From Marinimicrobium sp. C6131 (lineage in GTDB: Bacteria; Pseudomonadota; Gammaproteobacteria; Pseudomonadales; Cellvibrionaceae): a stretch of DNA of 64,000 nucleotides. Where the stretch lies: positions 3,286,001-3,350,000 of the forward strand of contig NZ_CP110629.1 of the NCBI RefSeq assembly GCF_026153455.1. The letters are read 5' to 3'. Below are positions 38,029 through 48,307 of the stretch, piece by piece. Numbering within the stretch: the stretch's first letter is position 1; each line of letters begins with the position of its first letter. The notes beneath the pieces were generated by a model. It did not search any database and was not told the origin of the DNA. It saw nothing but the letters and a program-made list of their open reading frames with translations. The translations under genes were made by a program, and so were the position numbers.

Positions 38029-39534
38029 TTATCCCTTGCGCCGATCCAACGTCCGATACCCCAACGCCTCACTGATATGCACCGTTTCCAGAGACTCACT
38101 CCCCGACATGTCGGCAAGTGTCCGTGCCACTTTCAAAACACGATGATACGCCCGACTCGATAACCCGAGCTTTTCAATCGCATCCTCCAGGAGGTTTTTA
38201 TTGGCCGGCGTCAGTGCGCACACCCGCTCCAGCTCGGGCACACTCAACTGATGGTTGGCTTTGCCCTGCCGGTCCAATTGACGCTGGCGGGCGGCGATGA
38301 CCCGCTCGCGCACGACGGTACTGCGCTCACCTTCACCTTTGCTCTGCAGCTCCCCGCGCTTCAGTAAACGCACCGGTACATGCATATCAATGCGATCCAG
38401 TAATGGTCCGGAGATCTTGTCCCGGTAGCGGCGAATCTGATCCGGGGTGCAGGTGCAGTCGCCCTCGGCTGCACCGTGGTAACCGCAGGGGCAGGGGTTC
38501 ATGGCCGCGACCAATTGAAAACGGGCCGGGTAGACGGCCTGAGCCCGGGCGCGGGAAATACGCACTTCGCCACTTTCCAGAGGCTCGCGCAGCACTTCGA
38601 GGACATGCCGATGAAACTCCGGCAATTCGTCCAGAAACAACACCCCGCTGTGGGCCAGAGAAATCTCCCCCGGGCGCGGATTGGAACCGCCGCCCACCAG
38701 CGCAATCGCCGAGGCGGTGTGGTGGGGCGACCGGAAGGGACGCACCCGATTGCTGTGACTGCCGGCCCCGGGGGCCACCGAATACACCGCCGCCACATCC
38801 AGCCGCTCACGATTCTCCAGGGGTGGCAGTATGCCCGGCAGACGACTGGCAAGCATGGTTTTGCCGGTGCCCGGCGGGCCATACATCAACAGGTTATGGC
38901 CGCCGCTGGCCGCGACCTCCAGAGCCCGTTTGGCCTGTACCTGGCCTTTGACATCGCTCAGGTCGAAATCCAGGGTCGGTTCTTCGGTGGTATCGGCTGG
39001 CCCCTCGGCCTGGGGCAAGCGCTCCCGCTGATGCAAATGCGCGCATACCGAGAGCAGGTTTTTCGCAGAGAACACGGCGGTGGAATCACATAGCGCGGCT
39101 TCGTCAGCGTTGTCGGCGGCGATCACCAGATGCCGTCCGGCATCGCTGGCGGCCAGCGCCGCGGGCAGGGCACCGGTGACCGGACGCAGCTCGCCGGACA
39201 GGGCCAGCTCGCCCATAAACTCACAACCGCTCAGGCTGTCTTCGGGAATCTGACCGGAGGCGGCCAGAATGCCGAGGGCTATCGGTAGGTCAAAACGACC
39301 ACCTTCTTTGGGAAGGTCCGCGGGTGCGAGATTGACGGTAATCCGTCGGGCGGGAAATTCCAGATGGCTGTTGAGAATGGCGCTGCGCACCCGGTCCTTG
39401 CTTTCTTTCACGGCGGTTTCGGGCAGGCCTACCATATTGAGTGCGGGTAGGCCGTTGGAGAGATGAACTTCGACGGTAACCAGTGGGGCCTGGACCCCGA
39501 GTTTTGCGCGTGAATAGACTACGGCGAGCGACAT
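38029..39534 (-). CDS. comM: ComM/YifB-family Mg-chelatase-like AAA ATPase
   Basis: 501 residues from ATG at 39534 (MSLAVVYSRA, the classical N terminus). A Lon-like S16 fold N-terminal domain comes first, then the AAA+ module with Walker A GPPGTGKTMLA (about 220) and Walker B VLFLDELPEF, and the C-terminal Mg-chelatase domain with a zinc-binding MNPCPCGYHG / DCTCTPDQIRRYR pair. ComM is a hexameric helicase that extends branch migration in natural transformation. ubiK and comM are usually neighbours; here 8 kb separate them. Confidence 0.95.
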   Translation of the reverse strand: MSLAVVYSRAKLGVQAPLVTVEVHLSNGLPALNMVGLPETAVKESKDRVRSAILNSHLEFPARRITVNLAPADLPKEGGRFDLPIALGILAASGQIPEDSLSGCEFMGELALSGELRPVTGALPAALAASDAGRHLVIAADNADEAALCDSTAVFSAKNLLSVCAHLHQRERLPQAEGPADTTEEPTLDFDLSDVKGQVQAKRALEVAASGGHNLLMYGPPGTGKTMLASRLPGILPPLENRERLDVAAVYSVAPGAGSHSNRVRPFRSPHHTASAIALVGGGSNPRPGEISLAHSGVLFLDELPEFHRHVLEVLREPLESGEVRISRARAQAVYPARFQLVAAMNPCPCGYHGAAEGDCTCTPDQIRRYRDKISGPLLDRIDMHVPVRLLKRGELQSKGEGERSTVVRERVIAARQRQLDRQGKANHQLSVPELERVCALTPANKNLLEDAIEKLGLSSRAYHRVLKVARTLADMSGSESLETVHISEALGYRTLDRRKG

Positions 39535-39642
39535 GAGCAATCCTTGCGTGTGTGGGTGTATTTCGAGAAGAAATATACCTTACCGAGCCCTGTTGAAAAA
39601 GGAACCGCGTTCCGTTTTTTAGGATCGCTATACCCCGGAGCG

Positions 39643-41031
39643 TTACACCACGCCTCCGCTCCAGTGAGGTTCGGGTAAGTTGTCGACGCCCATTAGCCGC
39701 GCAACATCGCCAAACAGGTCGTGGGTGCCGAAGCGGCGGTAGCCGTTGTTGATGCCGTCGCCGCAGTTGATCACCCGGCCCATGGACAGCGCCCCGCCGG
39801 CGCCGCCTGCGAGAGTCACCGCACCGGCGGCGCCGCCGTGTTTGGAGCCGTCGCCCACTTCGGAGAACATCACCACCAGGGTATCGCTCAGCAAACCGGC
39901 CGCCTCCAGTTGTTCCAGTGTGTAGGCCAGCAGGGAGTGGTACCAACGTACTTGGGCAGTGTGGGGCACGTCCCCCGGGCGGTGGGAAGCGCTGTGACTG
40001 GAGAACTCGTTGTACCAACGGGTGATCGGGGTGACCTCGCCGCCGTTCTCGGTGGCCTTGATGCCCTGGTCCATGGCCTGCTGGGCCATCTGCCAACACT
40101 CATCGAAGGAATAGTTGACCAGGTTGCCGTTTTCATCGCCCTTGGACAGTTGCAGGGTAGCGACCCGGTGCAGGCCACAGGAGAAAGCACCCACCACATT
40201 GTCGATCTGTGCCCGGCACAGGGTTGGAAACTGTTGCCACTCGTCCGCCGACAATTGCTGTTCCGCCATGGCGTAGGGGTCAGCGGGTTTGTCGGTGCTG
40301 AGGGCGCAGTCCCCCAGTTGCGTGGCCGAGAGGTTTTTCAGGCGCACCAGCGCTTCCCGGTGGCGAGTGAGCTTATCCTGTCGCGCTTGCGATAGGGTGG
40401 CGTCTTCAAGCTGGTCAAAATCCGAAAGCAGGGTGTCGTACATGGCCTGCAGTTGCGGGTCCGGTTCGTCGCCACCGCCGTCCCCTACCCGCAGTGCCAG
40501 TTTGTCGGCCACGTCTTTCGGGTCGTTGTTGGGGATAGGCCTTTGGGTGGTTGTGTAACCCCGAGGCTTGGAGATCATGATGTCGGACTTGGGACCGGTG
40601 CGCACACCCAGGCTCAGGACGCCTTCATCGCCGAGCTGTTCGGCAATCAGGTGGTCGATGCTGGCACTGTCGGTGCCGATCTGGTTGTTGCCGGTGAGGA
40701 TGCCGCGCATGTCATTGTAGTGGGCGCCAGCGCCCTGACCGATGTCCAGGGTCAGATTCTGCAACACGGTCAGATTCTGGTGCCAGGGTGAGAGTGGCCC
40801 CAGCCCGAAACTCAGTTCCTGGGAGCCGGCGATACTGCCCTCGCCATGGGTCGGGCGCCAGTTGTAAGGCACCACGCCGTTGGGGTAGTAGAGAAACAGT
40901 ACCCGCTGCGCCAGGCCCTCGGCGGCGAAGACTTTCTGGCCGAACAGTTGGCTGGCAAAGGGTAACAACAATCCGCCTTTGGCCAGGGACATCAGAAACC
41001 GGCGACGCGATCGATTGGTCAGTGTGTTCAT
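39643..41031 (-). CDS. DUF1552 Tat-exported protein
   Basis: 462 residues from ATG at 41031 (GGGAG eight bases before); the 41040 GTG is less likely. It has a twin-arginine signal SRRRFLMSLAKGG. The body shows the DUF1552 pattern, related to sulfatase/phosphatase-fold DUF1501 proteins (YYPNGVVPYNW, SIDHLIAEQLG, VMFSEVGDGSKHG). Function unknown. It regularly accompanies DUF1587/1592/1588/1585 heme proteins, and here follows such a gene in the same direction by 15 bases. Both are predicted to act in the periplasm, probably as one complex. Confidence 0.88.
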   Translation of the reverse strand: MNTLTNRSRRRFLMSLAKGGLLLPFASQLFGQKVFAAEGLAQRVLFLYYPNGVVPYNWRPTHGEGSIAGSQELSFGLGPLSPWHQNLTVLQNLTLDIGQGAGAHYNDMRGILTGNNQIGTDSASIDHLIAEQLGDEGVLSLGVRTGPKSDIMISKPRGYTTTQRPIPNNDPKDVADKLALRVGDGGGDEPDPQLQAMYDTLLSDFDQLEDATLSQARQDKLTRHREALVRLKNLSATQLGDCALSTDKPADPYAMAEQQLSADEWQQFPTLCRAQIDNVVGAFSCGLHRVATLQLSKGDENGNLVNYSFDECWQMAQQAMDQGIKATENGGEVTPITRWYNEFSSHSASHRPGDVPHTAQVRWYHSLLAYTLEQLEAAGLLSDTLVVMFSEVGDGSKHGGAAGAVTLAGGAGGALSMGRVINCGDGINNGYRRFGTHDLFGDVARLMGVDNLPEPHWSGGVV

Positions 41032-41046
41032 GGTGGTCACTCCCTC

Positions 41047-44000
41047 TTATCGACGCTGAATGAAACTGTCGGACAGTGCCAGGTCGCGCAGCATGTCGCG
41101 CATGCCACCGCCGTTGCGCAGGTCCTGACTGAAAGTCTGGATATTGAGCTCGTCGTTATCGCCGGATTCTTCCCGGCCCACCACGTAGCGGTAGAACTGC
41201 CGGGCAAAACAGGCCTCGCCCTGACCGCTTTCGGCAATCAGTTGTGCCAGCTCGGGTATCGAGTGGTAGGTCACCGCCTCGCTGTCCGGGTCAAGGGTCG
41301 TCTCCGGAGAGTAGAGGCTTTTGATTGAACCGGAGGCGTCGATCTCTTCGGTCTCACCGTTGCCCAGGGTCTCCATGGCCCGGTACAGACCCTGGCTGTC
41401 GAAGCGCTCAAAGCCAAAACCCACGCCGTCGATAAACTGGTGGCAGGCGGCGCAGGCCGGATCATTGGTGTGCCGCTCGGTGGCGTCCCTGTTGCTGTCG
41501 GAATCTTCAAATTCGACGTTGAAGTCCGCCGCGGCCGGTGGTGGAAACTCCTGACACATCAAGCTTTCCCGGACATAGACGCCGCGCTTGATGGGCGAGG
41601 GGTTGACGGTGTTGGTGCGTGAGGCCAGGAAGCTGGCGTGGCCGAGCAGGCCGGCACCCAGGCGGGGGTCCTCGCCGTCGTAGGCGCGCTCGGACCAGCC
41701 GCCGCTGGTGGTGTCGGGCAGGCCGTAGTGCTCGGCCACCAGATCATTGGCCTGGGTGTAGGGGGCGAGCAGCAGTTCGGCGTAGGGCGCGTTGGACTCA
41801 ATGTTGGCGAGCACAAAGCGCACGGTTTCCTCTTTGAGCGCCTCAACCAGGTCCGGGTTGTCGATGCCCGGGAAGCCGTACTGGTTGTTGATCAGCCAGC
41901 CGCTGATAAAACGGCGCAGGCCGCGCTCGGTACGCGGATCATCCAGCACGTGATCGACGGCTTCGGACAGATTGAATGCGTCATCCTCCGCCATGGCGAG
42001 CAGGGTATCGTCCGGAGTGGTGGCCCAGAAGATGTAGGCCAGGGAGGTCACCGTCTCGTAGGCATCCAGTGCATAGAGGCCGGTTTCACCGTCCGGTTGG
42101 CCCAACTCGGAACGGTACATGAAGTGCGGTGACATCAACAGCGCCTGCAGGGCCCGACGTCCGCCGTCGTCGTTGTCGTACAGGGCCGCGTAGTTGTCCA
42201 CTTCGGTCTGGGTCAGTGGACGACGGAACAGTCGCTTGCCGAACGCTTCGACGGCACAGGCCGCGTCATCACACTGTTCGGCCAGCCCCATAAAGGTGTA
42301 GCGGGTGATCGCCTGCTCGGCGATCTCGCTGGCCACCAACTGGTAGCCCAGGGTGCGGTCGTAGCCCGCGGAGAGATAGGAGGCGGTGGTGAAGTTGCGG
42401 TAGCGACCATCGGCGGGGACGGTATCCATCAGCGCCGCCGAGAAGTTGATATTGAACAGATCGCGCACGCTGTTGAGGTATTCCGCTTTGGTGAGCAGGC
42501 GCAGGTTTCGGCTGTCCAGCGTGCCCTCGCCGCAGTTGCCGTCGGTGCACAGAGACGGCTGCCAGGCGTCGGCAAGTACCAGCCGGGCGATTTCGAAGGC
42601 GCAGTCACCGCTCTGTTCGCCGTCGCAGGCGCCGGGATTGTCCATGGGCATGAAGTCGGCGATGTAGCTGGCCAGAAGATCCTGATTCCAGGTGTCGTCC
42701 AGAGCGTTGATGGCACCGGCCACGCCGCCTTCGCCGTTGTCACCATGACAGCTCTGGCAGTGCTGGCCATAGAAATCCCGGCCAGCCTGGTAGTCATCTT
42801 CCTGACCGGCAAACAGTGCCTGGATCGAGACGTTGTGAGCGGGCATCACCAGCTCGATGTCGGCGGCGGCCGGGTTGCCGACCACATAGGCGCGGCCTTC
42901 GCCCTGCCATCCGGAAAACTCGGTGCCGAGCGGAGGCTCGTGGGCGGCGATGGTCACTACCGTGCCGGGGGTGAAGTCGCGCTCGGCGTTCTCGGTGCTG
43001 CCGCCGATTACCGACAGCCGATAGGTTTCGCCGCCGGTGTCACCCTGGGTGTTCCAGGGTTCCCACTGTCCGTCGCTGTAGCTGGCGGATTCCTGGATGT
43101 CGTTGAGGTCACCGGTCTGGGCGCCGGCGCCGTTGTTGAAAATCACGTTCAACTGGCCCTCGGGCAGGGCGTCCGGGTCTTGATGGTAGACCCACCAGCC
43201 GCCGTCATCCGGCCCGTTCATTGGCTCGCCCGGCCAGTCGTGCAGCGGTTGGTCCTCTCCCGCACCGCTGGTCCAGAGGTAAATATTGACGGTCTCCCAG
43301 TCGTTGGGGTTGTCGTAGCGCAGGGACAGAGCGGCGTTCGCTTCGGTGAGGGTGGTTTGCGCACTGAACTCGTCCAGAGTGGCGCGCACGGTGGCCTCAC
43401 CCGGAGCCAGGCGTTGCACCAGGCCGGTGTCCGACACCGACACAGCGTCGCCGCCACTGATCACCTGCCATTGAACCTCGGCGTGGACATGAATTTTGGT
43501 GTTGTTGGGTCCCAGACCGTAGGCCACCAGTTGTTGCTGATCGGTGAGTGCGGTGGTCTCCGGGGAGATGGCCAATCCGGTCAGGGAGGTGTCGGTGGAA
43601 ACCACCTCGATCTCCAGGCTGGTCGATTGCCCGTCGCTGCTCAGGGTGACGCTGGCGGCGCCGGCTCGGAGGGCGCTGAGGGTGATCTGATTGCCTTCGA
43701 TGGTTTCTACCGAAAGCACCGATTCATCACTGACATCGACGCTGTCGATGCTTGAGACGGGTGCGGTGAAGCCATTGTCGTAGCGTGCCTCGACGCTGAG
43801 TGTCAGGGTGTCGTCCGGGTTGACCCGAGTGTCGCCGAGCAGACGCAAATCGGTCTGTTGGGCATCGACGGCATCGATCCATTCGGCAAACAGGGCGTCC
43901 GCCTCCGGGTTGGTGTAACGGGTGCCTTTGGGCATGCGGTTGCCGTCGGTGACCTGATACAGATGAATCAGGCTTTCGCGGTGATCGAAGGGTTTGATTC

Positions 44001-46710
44001 GGTATTTGCCGCCGGTGGTCTGGACGTTGAGCAGGCGCATGTCGTCCAGCGGCTGGTCGTAACGCAGGTCCATAAAATCGCTGTTGTGGCAGTGTGCGCA
44101 GTTGGTGTCGAGGTAGGCTTTGGCACGTGCTTCGAGCGAGGCACTGTCGTCGTCCAGGCCGGCAAACGTGGCGTGCTGCTCGGCTGCACCGATGTCGGTA
44201 TCGAACAGCCCGATCCGGTTGAAAATATCCAACTGGTTGTCACCCTCGTCACTGAACGAACGGTTCAACTGACGGGAGTGCAACGCCAGGGGTTCGCGAC
44301 TGCCATTGCCCACATGACAGGAGCCGCAGTCGGCCGAGGCGCGCACGGTGCGAGTGCGTCCCTCGGCATCGGTGTTGTCGAGGGTCTGTGTTTCGGTCAC
44401 GCGTGTGGCCTCAGTGCCCTCGGGGTTCCAGTGATAATTCACCGCCTGCCAGGTGCCGTTCGCCTGACGAAACAGAATTGCCGTGGTAAAGGGGCGTTCT
44501 TCGCCATCAGCGTCGGTGATGCATTTATGTTTGATCAGCACCGAACCGGTGGGCAGTTCCCACTGTTCGGTGTCGGCGAAGGCGATGGTTTCGTCGTTAG
44601 GGATGTGTAAGAAGTGTTGTACCGTCGCGCCGTCGAACCAGCCGTCGGTGTTGACCTTATAGGGGATGACGCCACTTTCCGGTACCAGGGGCGAAAGACT
44701 CTGAAACAATCCGGTGGCCGATAGCGTGTCGGGCAAGGCGACGCTGTCGGCGGCGTCGTCCACTAACCGATAAATGGTGGAGTTTCCTCCGAACTCGACA
44801 CCGTAGGTGGATACCAACAATTCGTCGCCGTACAGGTCGGTACCAAAGGAGGCGATGTTTTCCGGGAAGGCATCGCTGACCAGGGTTTTGGCTTCACCGT
44901 CGGCCATGGCCCAGATTTTTTTGGTGACGTAGTCACCGAACACAAAGCGTCCGTTCAGGCCCGGCAACTGATTGCCCCGATAGACCAGACCGCCAATGAT
45001 GGAGTAACCGGTTGGGTGTTCGTACCCTTCGATGGGCGGTTCAAAATCCGTGGCGCACTCCTTGAGTGGATCGCCTCCGAGTTCGCCCCGGTTGTTCAAC
45101 CCTTCGCACACCGGCCAGCCGTAATTCTTTCCGGGCTCCACACGGTTCACTTCCTCGTAACCGGATTGCCCGACTTCGGTTTCCCACAAGGTGTAGGGTG
45201 CTTCGGTGTCAAAGGCCCAACGCCAGGGGTTGCGGTGCCCGTAGGACCAGATTTCCGGACGGAACCCGGGCTGATCCACAAACGGATTGTCCGCGGGCAC
45301 GCGATAGTATTTTCCGTTTTCAGGCTCGGTCAGTGGCTCGATCCGAATGAAGCTGCCGAGCAGATTACTGGTGACCTGAGCGTTGTTGTTGGTACGCGGA
45401 TCTTCGGCGAACGAGGTGGTGGCGCTGTGACCGTAAGCGCCGTCGCCGATGCCCAGATACAGATAACCTTCCTCGGGATGAAATTGCATCATGCCACCCT
45501 TGTGATCCGGGCCGGGTTGTTCAATGCGCAGCAGTTCCCGGGCGGAGTCTTCCAGCACGGCAGAGGGATTGGCCGGATCATCGATGGTCCAGCGCTCAAG
45601 CACGGCATCGCCGTACTGACCGTTGGGGGTGCGTTCGTTATCGTCCGTGCCCTGAATGTAGTACAGGTAGATAAAACCGTTATTGGTGTAGTCCGGATCC
45701 AGGGCCATGCTGAGCAGACCCTGCTCGTGATAATTTTTGACCTGATCTTCGATGTTGATCAGAGAGCGAACCTGATCGGGCGTTACCTCGGAGTCGTCGG
45801 GAAAGGCGTAGATCTGCCCGGCCTTGTCGACCATCATCATCAGGCCACTGACCGGGTCGGGCAGGGTCATCACCGGCGAGGCAAACTGATCAATCAATCC
45901 GGGGTAGGCGATTTCAAAACGGTAGTTGCCTTCGGACACATTACCTTCCACCGGAAAACCGTGAGGTTGTGCCAGTTGCGGGCGTTGATCGAGATCGTCC
46001 GGGGTTTGGCCGACCGGATCAGGGGCATTGTCATCGTCGGACACACCACAGGCGACGAAACTCTGCCACTGGTTGTCGGCGTAGCAGGGCTCGGCATCAA
46101 ACAGAAGGTCAGCGGTTTGTGCCGCGCCGTTATCGTTGAAAATAATGTTCAGTGTGTCCGGCAGAGTGTCTCCGGTTAGCCACTGACTGAAGTCGAGGCA
46201 GTAAAACCCGTTCTCTTCGGTCATGGGCTCTCCGGGCCACTCTGTGCCTCCGGTGAGCGCATCGTTGGGCGATGGGTTCCAGAAGTACAGGTGGGGATTG
46301 ACGTAGTCGCCGGCGTTATCAAAGCACACCCGGGTGTTCTTGGTCGGCGTGTTATCAGAGTCATCATTCGCGGCGCTGACGGTAATGGATTGGTTGGCAT
46401 CATTGAATGCAATTCGATAGGTGCCGGCGCCATCGGTAATGGGGTAGTCCTCAGCGGGATAGGCTTGATCCCAATTCTGATAACGACTGACTTTGAAACG
46501 AGGGTTATCGCCGCCGAAGGTCTGGGTGGTTTCCCATTGGCCGCTTTCGGCGTTGTAACTCATGGGGGTGAGTCCCCAGTCATTGGGCGTGCCGCGAAAA
46601 TAGGCGTTGGACCACTCCTGCGCGAGCGCGGTGTGAAAGCTGCCGAAAAGCAGAGCGCCAATACCGAGCGCCATCGCCTTGTTTACCACAAGTCTATGGA
46701 TGCTGAACAT
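41047..46710 (-). CDS. Giant multiheme fusion: starch-binding-like modules, glucose/sorbosone dehydrogenase, diheme cytochrome, Ig-like, cytochrome c, DUF1587/1592/1588/1585
   Basis: 1,887 residues from ATG at 46710 (GGAAAG upstream), with a Sec signal (ALLFGSFHTALAQ). Order: beta module (30-115); CBM26/starch-binding-like module (about 123-213, VNPHLYFWNPSP, WPGEP); PQQ-type glucose/sorbosone dehydrogenase propeller (about 260-650, EGGMMQ-like HKGGMMQFHPEEGYLYLGIGD shown in parts, SYGHRNPWRW, GKNYGWP); SO2930-type diheme region with CGSCH near 794 and CAHCH near 869; Big_2-like Ig domain (about 1040-1120); a second CBM26-like module (about 1130-1210); InlB-like repeat; cytochrome c with CQSCH near 1316; then DUF1587/1592/1588/1585 with CAACH near 1751. 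Four CxxCH sites in all. These parts normally occur as separate proteins. Likely a periplasmic or surface sugar-oxidising electron-transfer enzyme; inference. Confidence 0.82.
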   Translation of the reverse strand: MFSIHRLVVNKAMALGIGALLFGSFHTALAQEWSNAYFRGTPNDWGLTPMSYNAESGQWETTQTFGGDNPRFKVSRYQNWDQAYPAEDYPITDGAGTYRIAFNDANQSITVSAANDDSDNTPTKNTRVCFDNAGDYVNPHLYFWNPSPNDALTGGTEWPGEPMTEENGFYCLDFSQWLTGDTLPDTLNIIFNDNGAAQTADLLFDAEPCYADNQWQSFVACGVSDDDNAPDPVGQTPDDLDQRPQLAQPHGFPVEGNVSEGNYRFEIAYPGLIDQFASPVMTLPDPVSGLMMMVDKAGQIYAFPDDSEVTPDQVRSLINIEDQVKNYHEQGLLSMALDPDYTNNGFIYLYYIQGTDDNERTPNGQYGDAVLERWTIDDPANPSAVLEDSARELLRIEQPGPDHKGGMMQFHPEEGYLYLGIGDGAYGHSATTSFAEDPRTNNNAQVTSNLLGSFIRIEPLTEPENGKYYRVPADNPFVDQPGFRPEIWSYGHRNPWRWAFDTEAPYTLWETEVGQSGYEEVNRVEPGKNYGWPVCEGLNNRGELGGDPLKECATDFEPPIEGYEHPTGYSIIGGLVYRGNQLPGLNGRFVFGDYVTKKIWAMADGEAKTLVSDAFPENIASFGTDLYGDELLVSTYGVEFGGNSTIYRLVDDAADSVALPDTLSATGLFQSLSPLVPESGVIPYKVNTDGWFDGATVQHFLHIPNDETIAFADTEQWELPTGSVLIKHKCITDADGEERPFTTAILFRQANGTWQAVNYHWNPEGTEATRVTETQTLDNTDAEGRTRTVRASADCGSCHVGNGSREPLALHSRQLNRSFSDEGDNQLDIFNRIGLFDTDIGAAEQHATFAGLDDDSASLEARAKAYLDTNCAHCHNSDFMDLRYDQPLDDMRLLNVQTTGGKYRIKPFDHRESLIHLYQVTDGNRMPKGTRYTNPEADALFAEWIDAVDAQQTDLRLLGDTRVNPDDTLTLSVEARYDNGFTAPVSSIDSVDVSDESVLSVETIEGNQITLSALRAGAASVTLSSDGQSTSLEIEVVSTDTSLTGLAISPETTALTDQQQLVAYGLGPNNTKIHVHAEVQWQVISGGDAVSVSDTGLVQRLAPGEATVRATLDEFSAQTTLTEANAALSLRYDNPNDWETVNIYLWTSGAGEDQPLHDWPGEPMNGPDDGGWWVYHQDPDALPEGQLNVIFNNGAGAQTGDLNDIQESASYSDGQWEPWNTQGDTGGETYRLSVIGGSTENAERDFTPGTVVTIAAHEPPLGTEFSGWQGEGRAYVVGNPAAADIELVMPAHNVSIQALFAGQEDDYQAGRDFYGQHCQSCHGDNGEGGVAGAINALDDTWNQDLLASYIADFMPMDNPGACDGEQSGDCAFEIARLVLADAWQPSLCTDGNCGEGTLDSRNLRLLTKAEYLNSVRDLFNINFSAALMDTVPADGRYRNFTTASYLSAGYDRTLGYQLVASEIAEQAITRYTFMGLAEQCDDAACAVEAFGKRLFRRPLTQTEVDNYAALYDNDDGGRRALQALLMSPHFMYRSELGQPDGETGLYALDAYETVTSLAYIFWATTPDDTLLAMAEDDAFNLSEAVDHVLDDPRTERGLRRFISGWLINNQYGFPGIDNPDLVEALKEETVRFVLANIESNAPYAELLLAPYTQANDLVAEHYGLPDTTSGGWSERAYDGEDPRLGAGLLGHASFLASRTNTVNPSPIKRGVYVRESLMCQEFPPPAAADFNVEFEDSDSNRDATERHTNDPACAACHQFIDGVGFGFERFDSQGLYRAMETLGNGETEEIDASGSIKSLYSPETTLDPDSEAVTYHSIPELAQLIAESGQGEACFARQFYRYVVGREESGDNDELNIQTFSQDLRNGGGMRDMLRDLALSDSFIQRR

Positions 46711-47192
46711 AAAGGTCTTTCCGTTTTTGACGGTAAAAAAATTATTATCGTTAGTGTGAATTTTTTCGTCCGTGTCTGACTGCAATCCGTGTTGGCGTCT
46801 TGCCCACGGGGTCAGAACCGTTTGCCCGGGAGCGGGCGTTACCTCATCGGTTTATTATTTGAATTGGGTTGCAAGCCCGGCGCCGATACCGCGTTTGGAG
46901 GGAGTGGCGTTCGCTGGGAACGCGACTATCAGAGACTTCACATTCGGCGTTGTTTGCGTATTTACATCAACGGATGTTTGGAGGAAGTCTAGAGACGGAT
47001 TCATGACGGTGGCAATATGAATACGTATGCAGCACCGCCGAATGGTCATAAAGGCGGGAGTGAATCACAGTGTTAATGGGAGCTTAGATCGGAGAAGCTC
47101 CGGGTTTCGGGGCGAGCACGCCCCGGGTTCCCCGGTGGCGGAGTTTGGCGGGATTGTTGGATTGTGCTTCACTCCGAAGCGTCGGACCGATC
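46711..47192. other. Intergenic region upstream of the giant fusion gene, with operator-like site and repeats
   Basis: 482 bases with no supportable gene. It contains the operator-like palindrome TGAATACGTATGCA at 47018-47031 (same 14-mer, inverted, as 24518-24531), a GGGGCG-AGCA-CGCCCC hairpin near 47114-47129, and a dispersed repeat CGTCGGACCGATCC near 47183-47196 that extends a few bases into the ubiK 3' end and is also present at about 53471. The region upstream of the start is AT-rich (46725-46770), which suits a promoter. Confidence 0.5.
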
Positions 47193-47429
47193 CTACCTAC
47201 GGGAGGAATTTTCCAGCTCGGCGAGTTGTTTTTCCAGCTGCTCCAGGCGCTCGCGGGTGCGCTGGAGCACGGCGGTCTGGGCGTCGAACTCCTCTCGGGT
47301 GACCAGATCCATTTTCCCGAGCGCCGACTGTACGGCGGCTTTGATTTCCTGCTTGGGAAGCATGTCCTGCAAACCGGGCAATTTGCGGTCAATTTCCTGA
47401 AAGAATTTCTGGGCAAAGTCGTTAATCAT
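47193..47429 (-). CDS. ubiK: Ubiquinone biosynthesis accessory factor UbiK (YqiC/BMFP family)
   Basis: 78 residues, the family's usual length. It begins MINDFAQKFFQEI and has an amphipathic N-terminal helix and a C-terminal coiled coil (TREEFDAQTAVLQRTRERL), ending in a polar tail. UbiK forms trimers and helps assemble the aerobic ubiquinone synthesis complex with UbiJ. In related genomes it is adjacent to comM, which supports an insertion of the DUF1552/giant-fusion pair between them here. Confidence 0.92.
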   Translation of the reverse strand: MINDFAQKFFQEIDRKLPGLQDMLPKQEIKAAVQSALGKMDLVTREEFDAQTAVLQRTRERLEQLEKQLAELENSSRR

Positions 47430-47485
47430 GGAGTCGCTCGAGCACGCTGCGGAAAACCCCAGTGTAGCGCGTCGGTTAGCGGCTG

Positions 47486-48307
47486 TCAGTGCTTGCGATG
47501 GTACAGGCGCATCGCCAAGGGGCCGAAGGTGAGGGTCAGTAGCGCGGGGGTGAGCAGGGCTATGCCCAGTGACAATGCCGCCAGCTCACCCGCCATGGCG
47601 CCGCGCAGGGCGGTAACCAGATGGGAGACCGGGTTCAGTGCCACCAGGGTCTGGAGCAGTTCCGGCATGGTGGCCGGGTCCACATAGATGTTGGACACAA
47701 AGGTCAGAGGCATGAGCACGAGCCAGCTCAGGGTCATGACTGCGCCGGGGGTGCGCAGCAGCAGGCCCAGAACGGTGAAAATCCAGCCCAGTCCAAAACC
47801 AAAAATGTTCAGCAGCAAAAGCGACAGCACCACGCCGACAACACCCTGTTCCGGGCGATAGCCAAGCAGCAGTCCAATCAGAACCACGATCAGCGAGGCG
47901 CCGGTGTAGCGCAGGATATCGCCAAGCATGGCGCCGACCAGAGGTGCGGGTGCCCAGATGGGTAGGGATTTGAACCGGTCGTATACGCCCTTGGACAGGT
48001 CCCCGTTGAGGGTGACACCGGTGTAAATGGAGGTAAACACCACGGTCTGAGCCAGAATGCCGGGCAACAGGTACTGCAGGTAGTCACCGGTGGAACCGGC
48101 CAGGGCACCGCCGAAGAGGTAGGTAAACATGACCGTGAACATGATGGGCGTGACCAGCACATCAAACATCTGCTCCGGGACATACTTGATCTTGAGAAGC
48201 GCGCGCCAGCCAAACGCGATGGTGCAGGCCATGGCTCCGGCGGGGGCGGGGCGCTCGAGTACACGGATATGCCGGGCGAGGGTGCGGGCGGTGGAAGATC
48301 CACTCAT
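47486..48307 (-). CDS. ABC-2 type transporter permease (DrrB-like)
   Basis: 273 residues with six predicted membrane helices and the ABC-2 signature around [18 protein letters not shown], followed by [14 protein letters not shown] near the C terminus. It is the membrane half of a DrrAB/NodIJ-type exporter. Its ATG overlaps the stop of the ATPase gene as ATGA, so production is coupled. Substrate unknown; homologous systems export drugs, lipids or polysaccharides. Confidence 0.9.
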   Translation of the reverse strand: MSGSSTARTLARHIRVLERPAPAGAMACTIAFGWRALLKIKYVPEQMFDVLVTPIMFTVMFTYLFGGALAGSTGDYLQYLLPGILAQTVVFTSIYTGVTLNGDLSKGVYDRFKSLPIWAPAPLVGAMLGDILRYTGASLIVVLIGLLLGYRPEQGVVGVVLSLLLLNIFGFGLGWIFTVLGLLLRTPGAVMTLSWLVLMPLTFVSNIYVDPATMPELLQTLVALNPVSHLVTALRGAMAGELAALSLGIALLTPALLTLTFGPLAMRLYHRKH

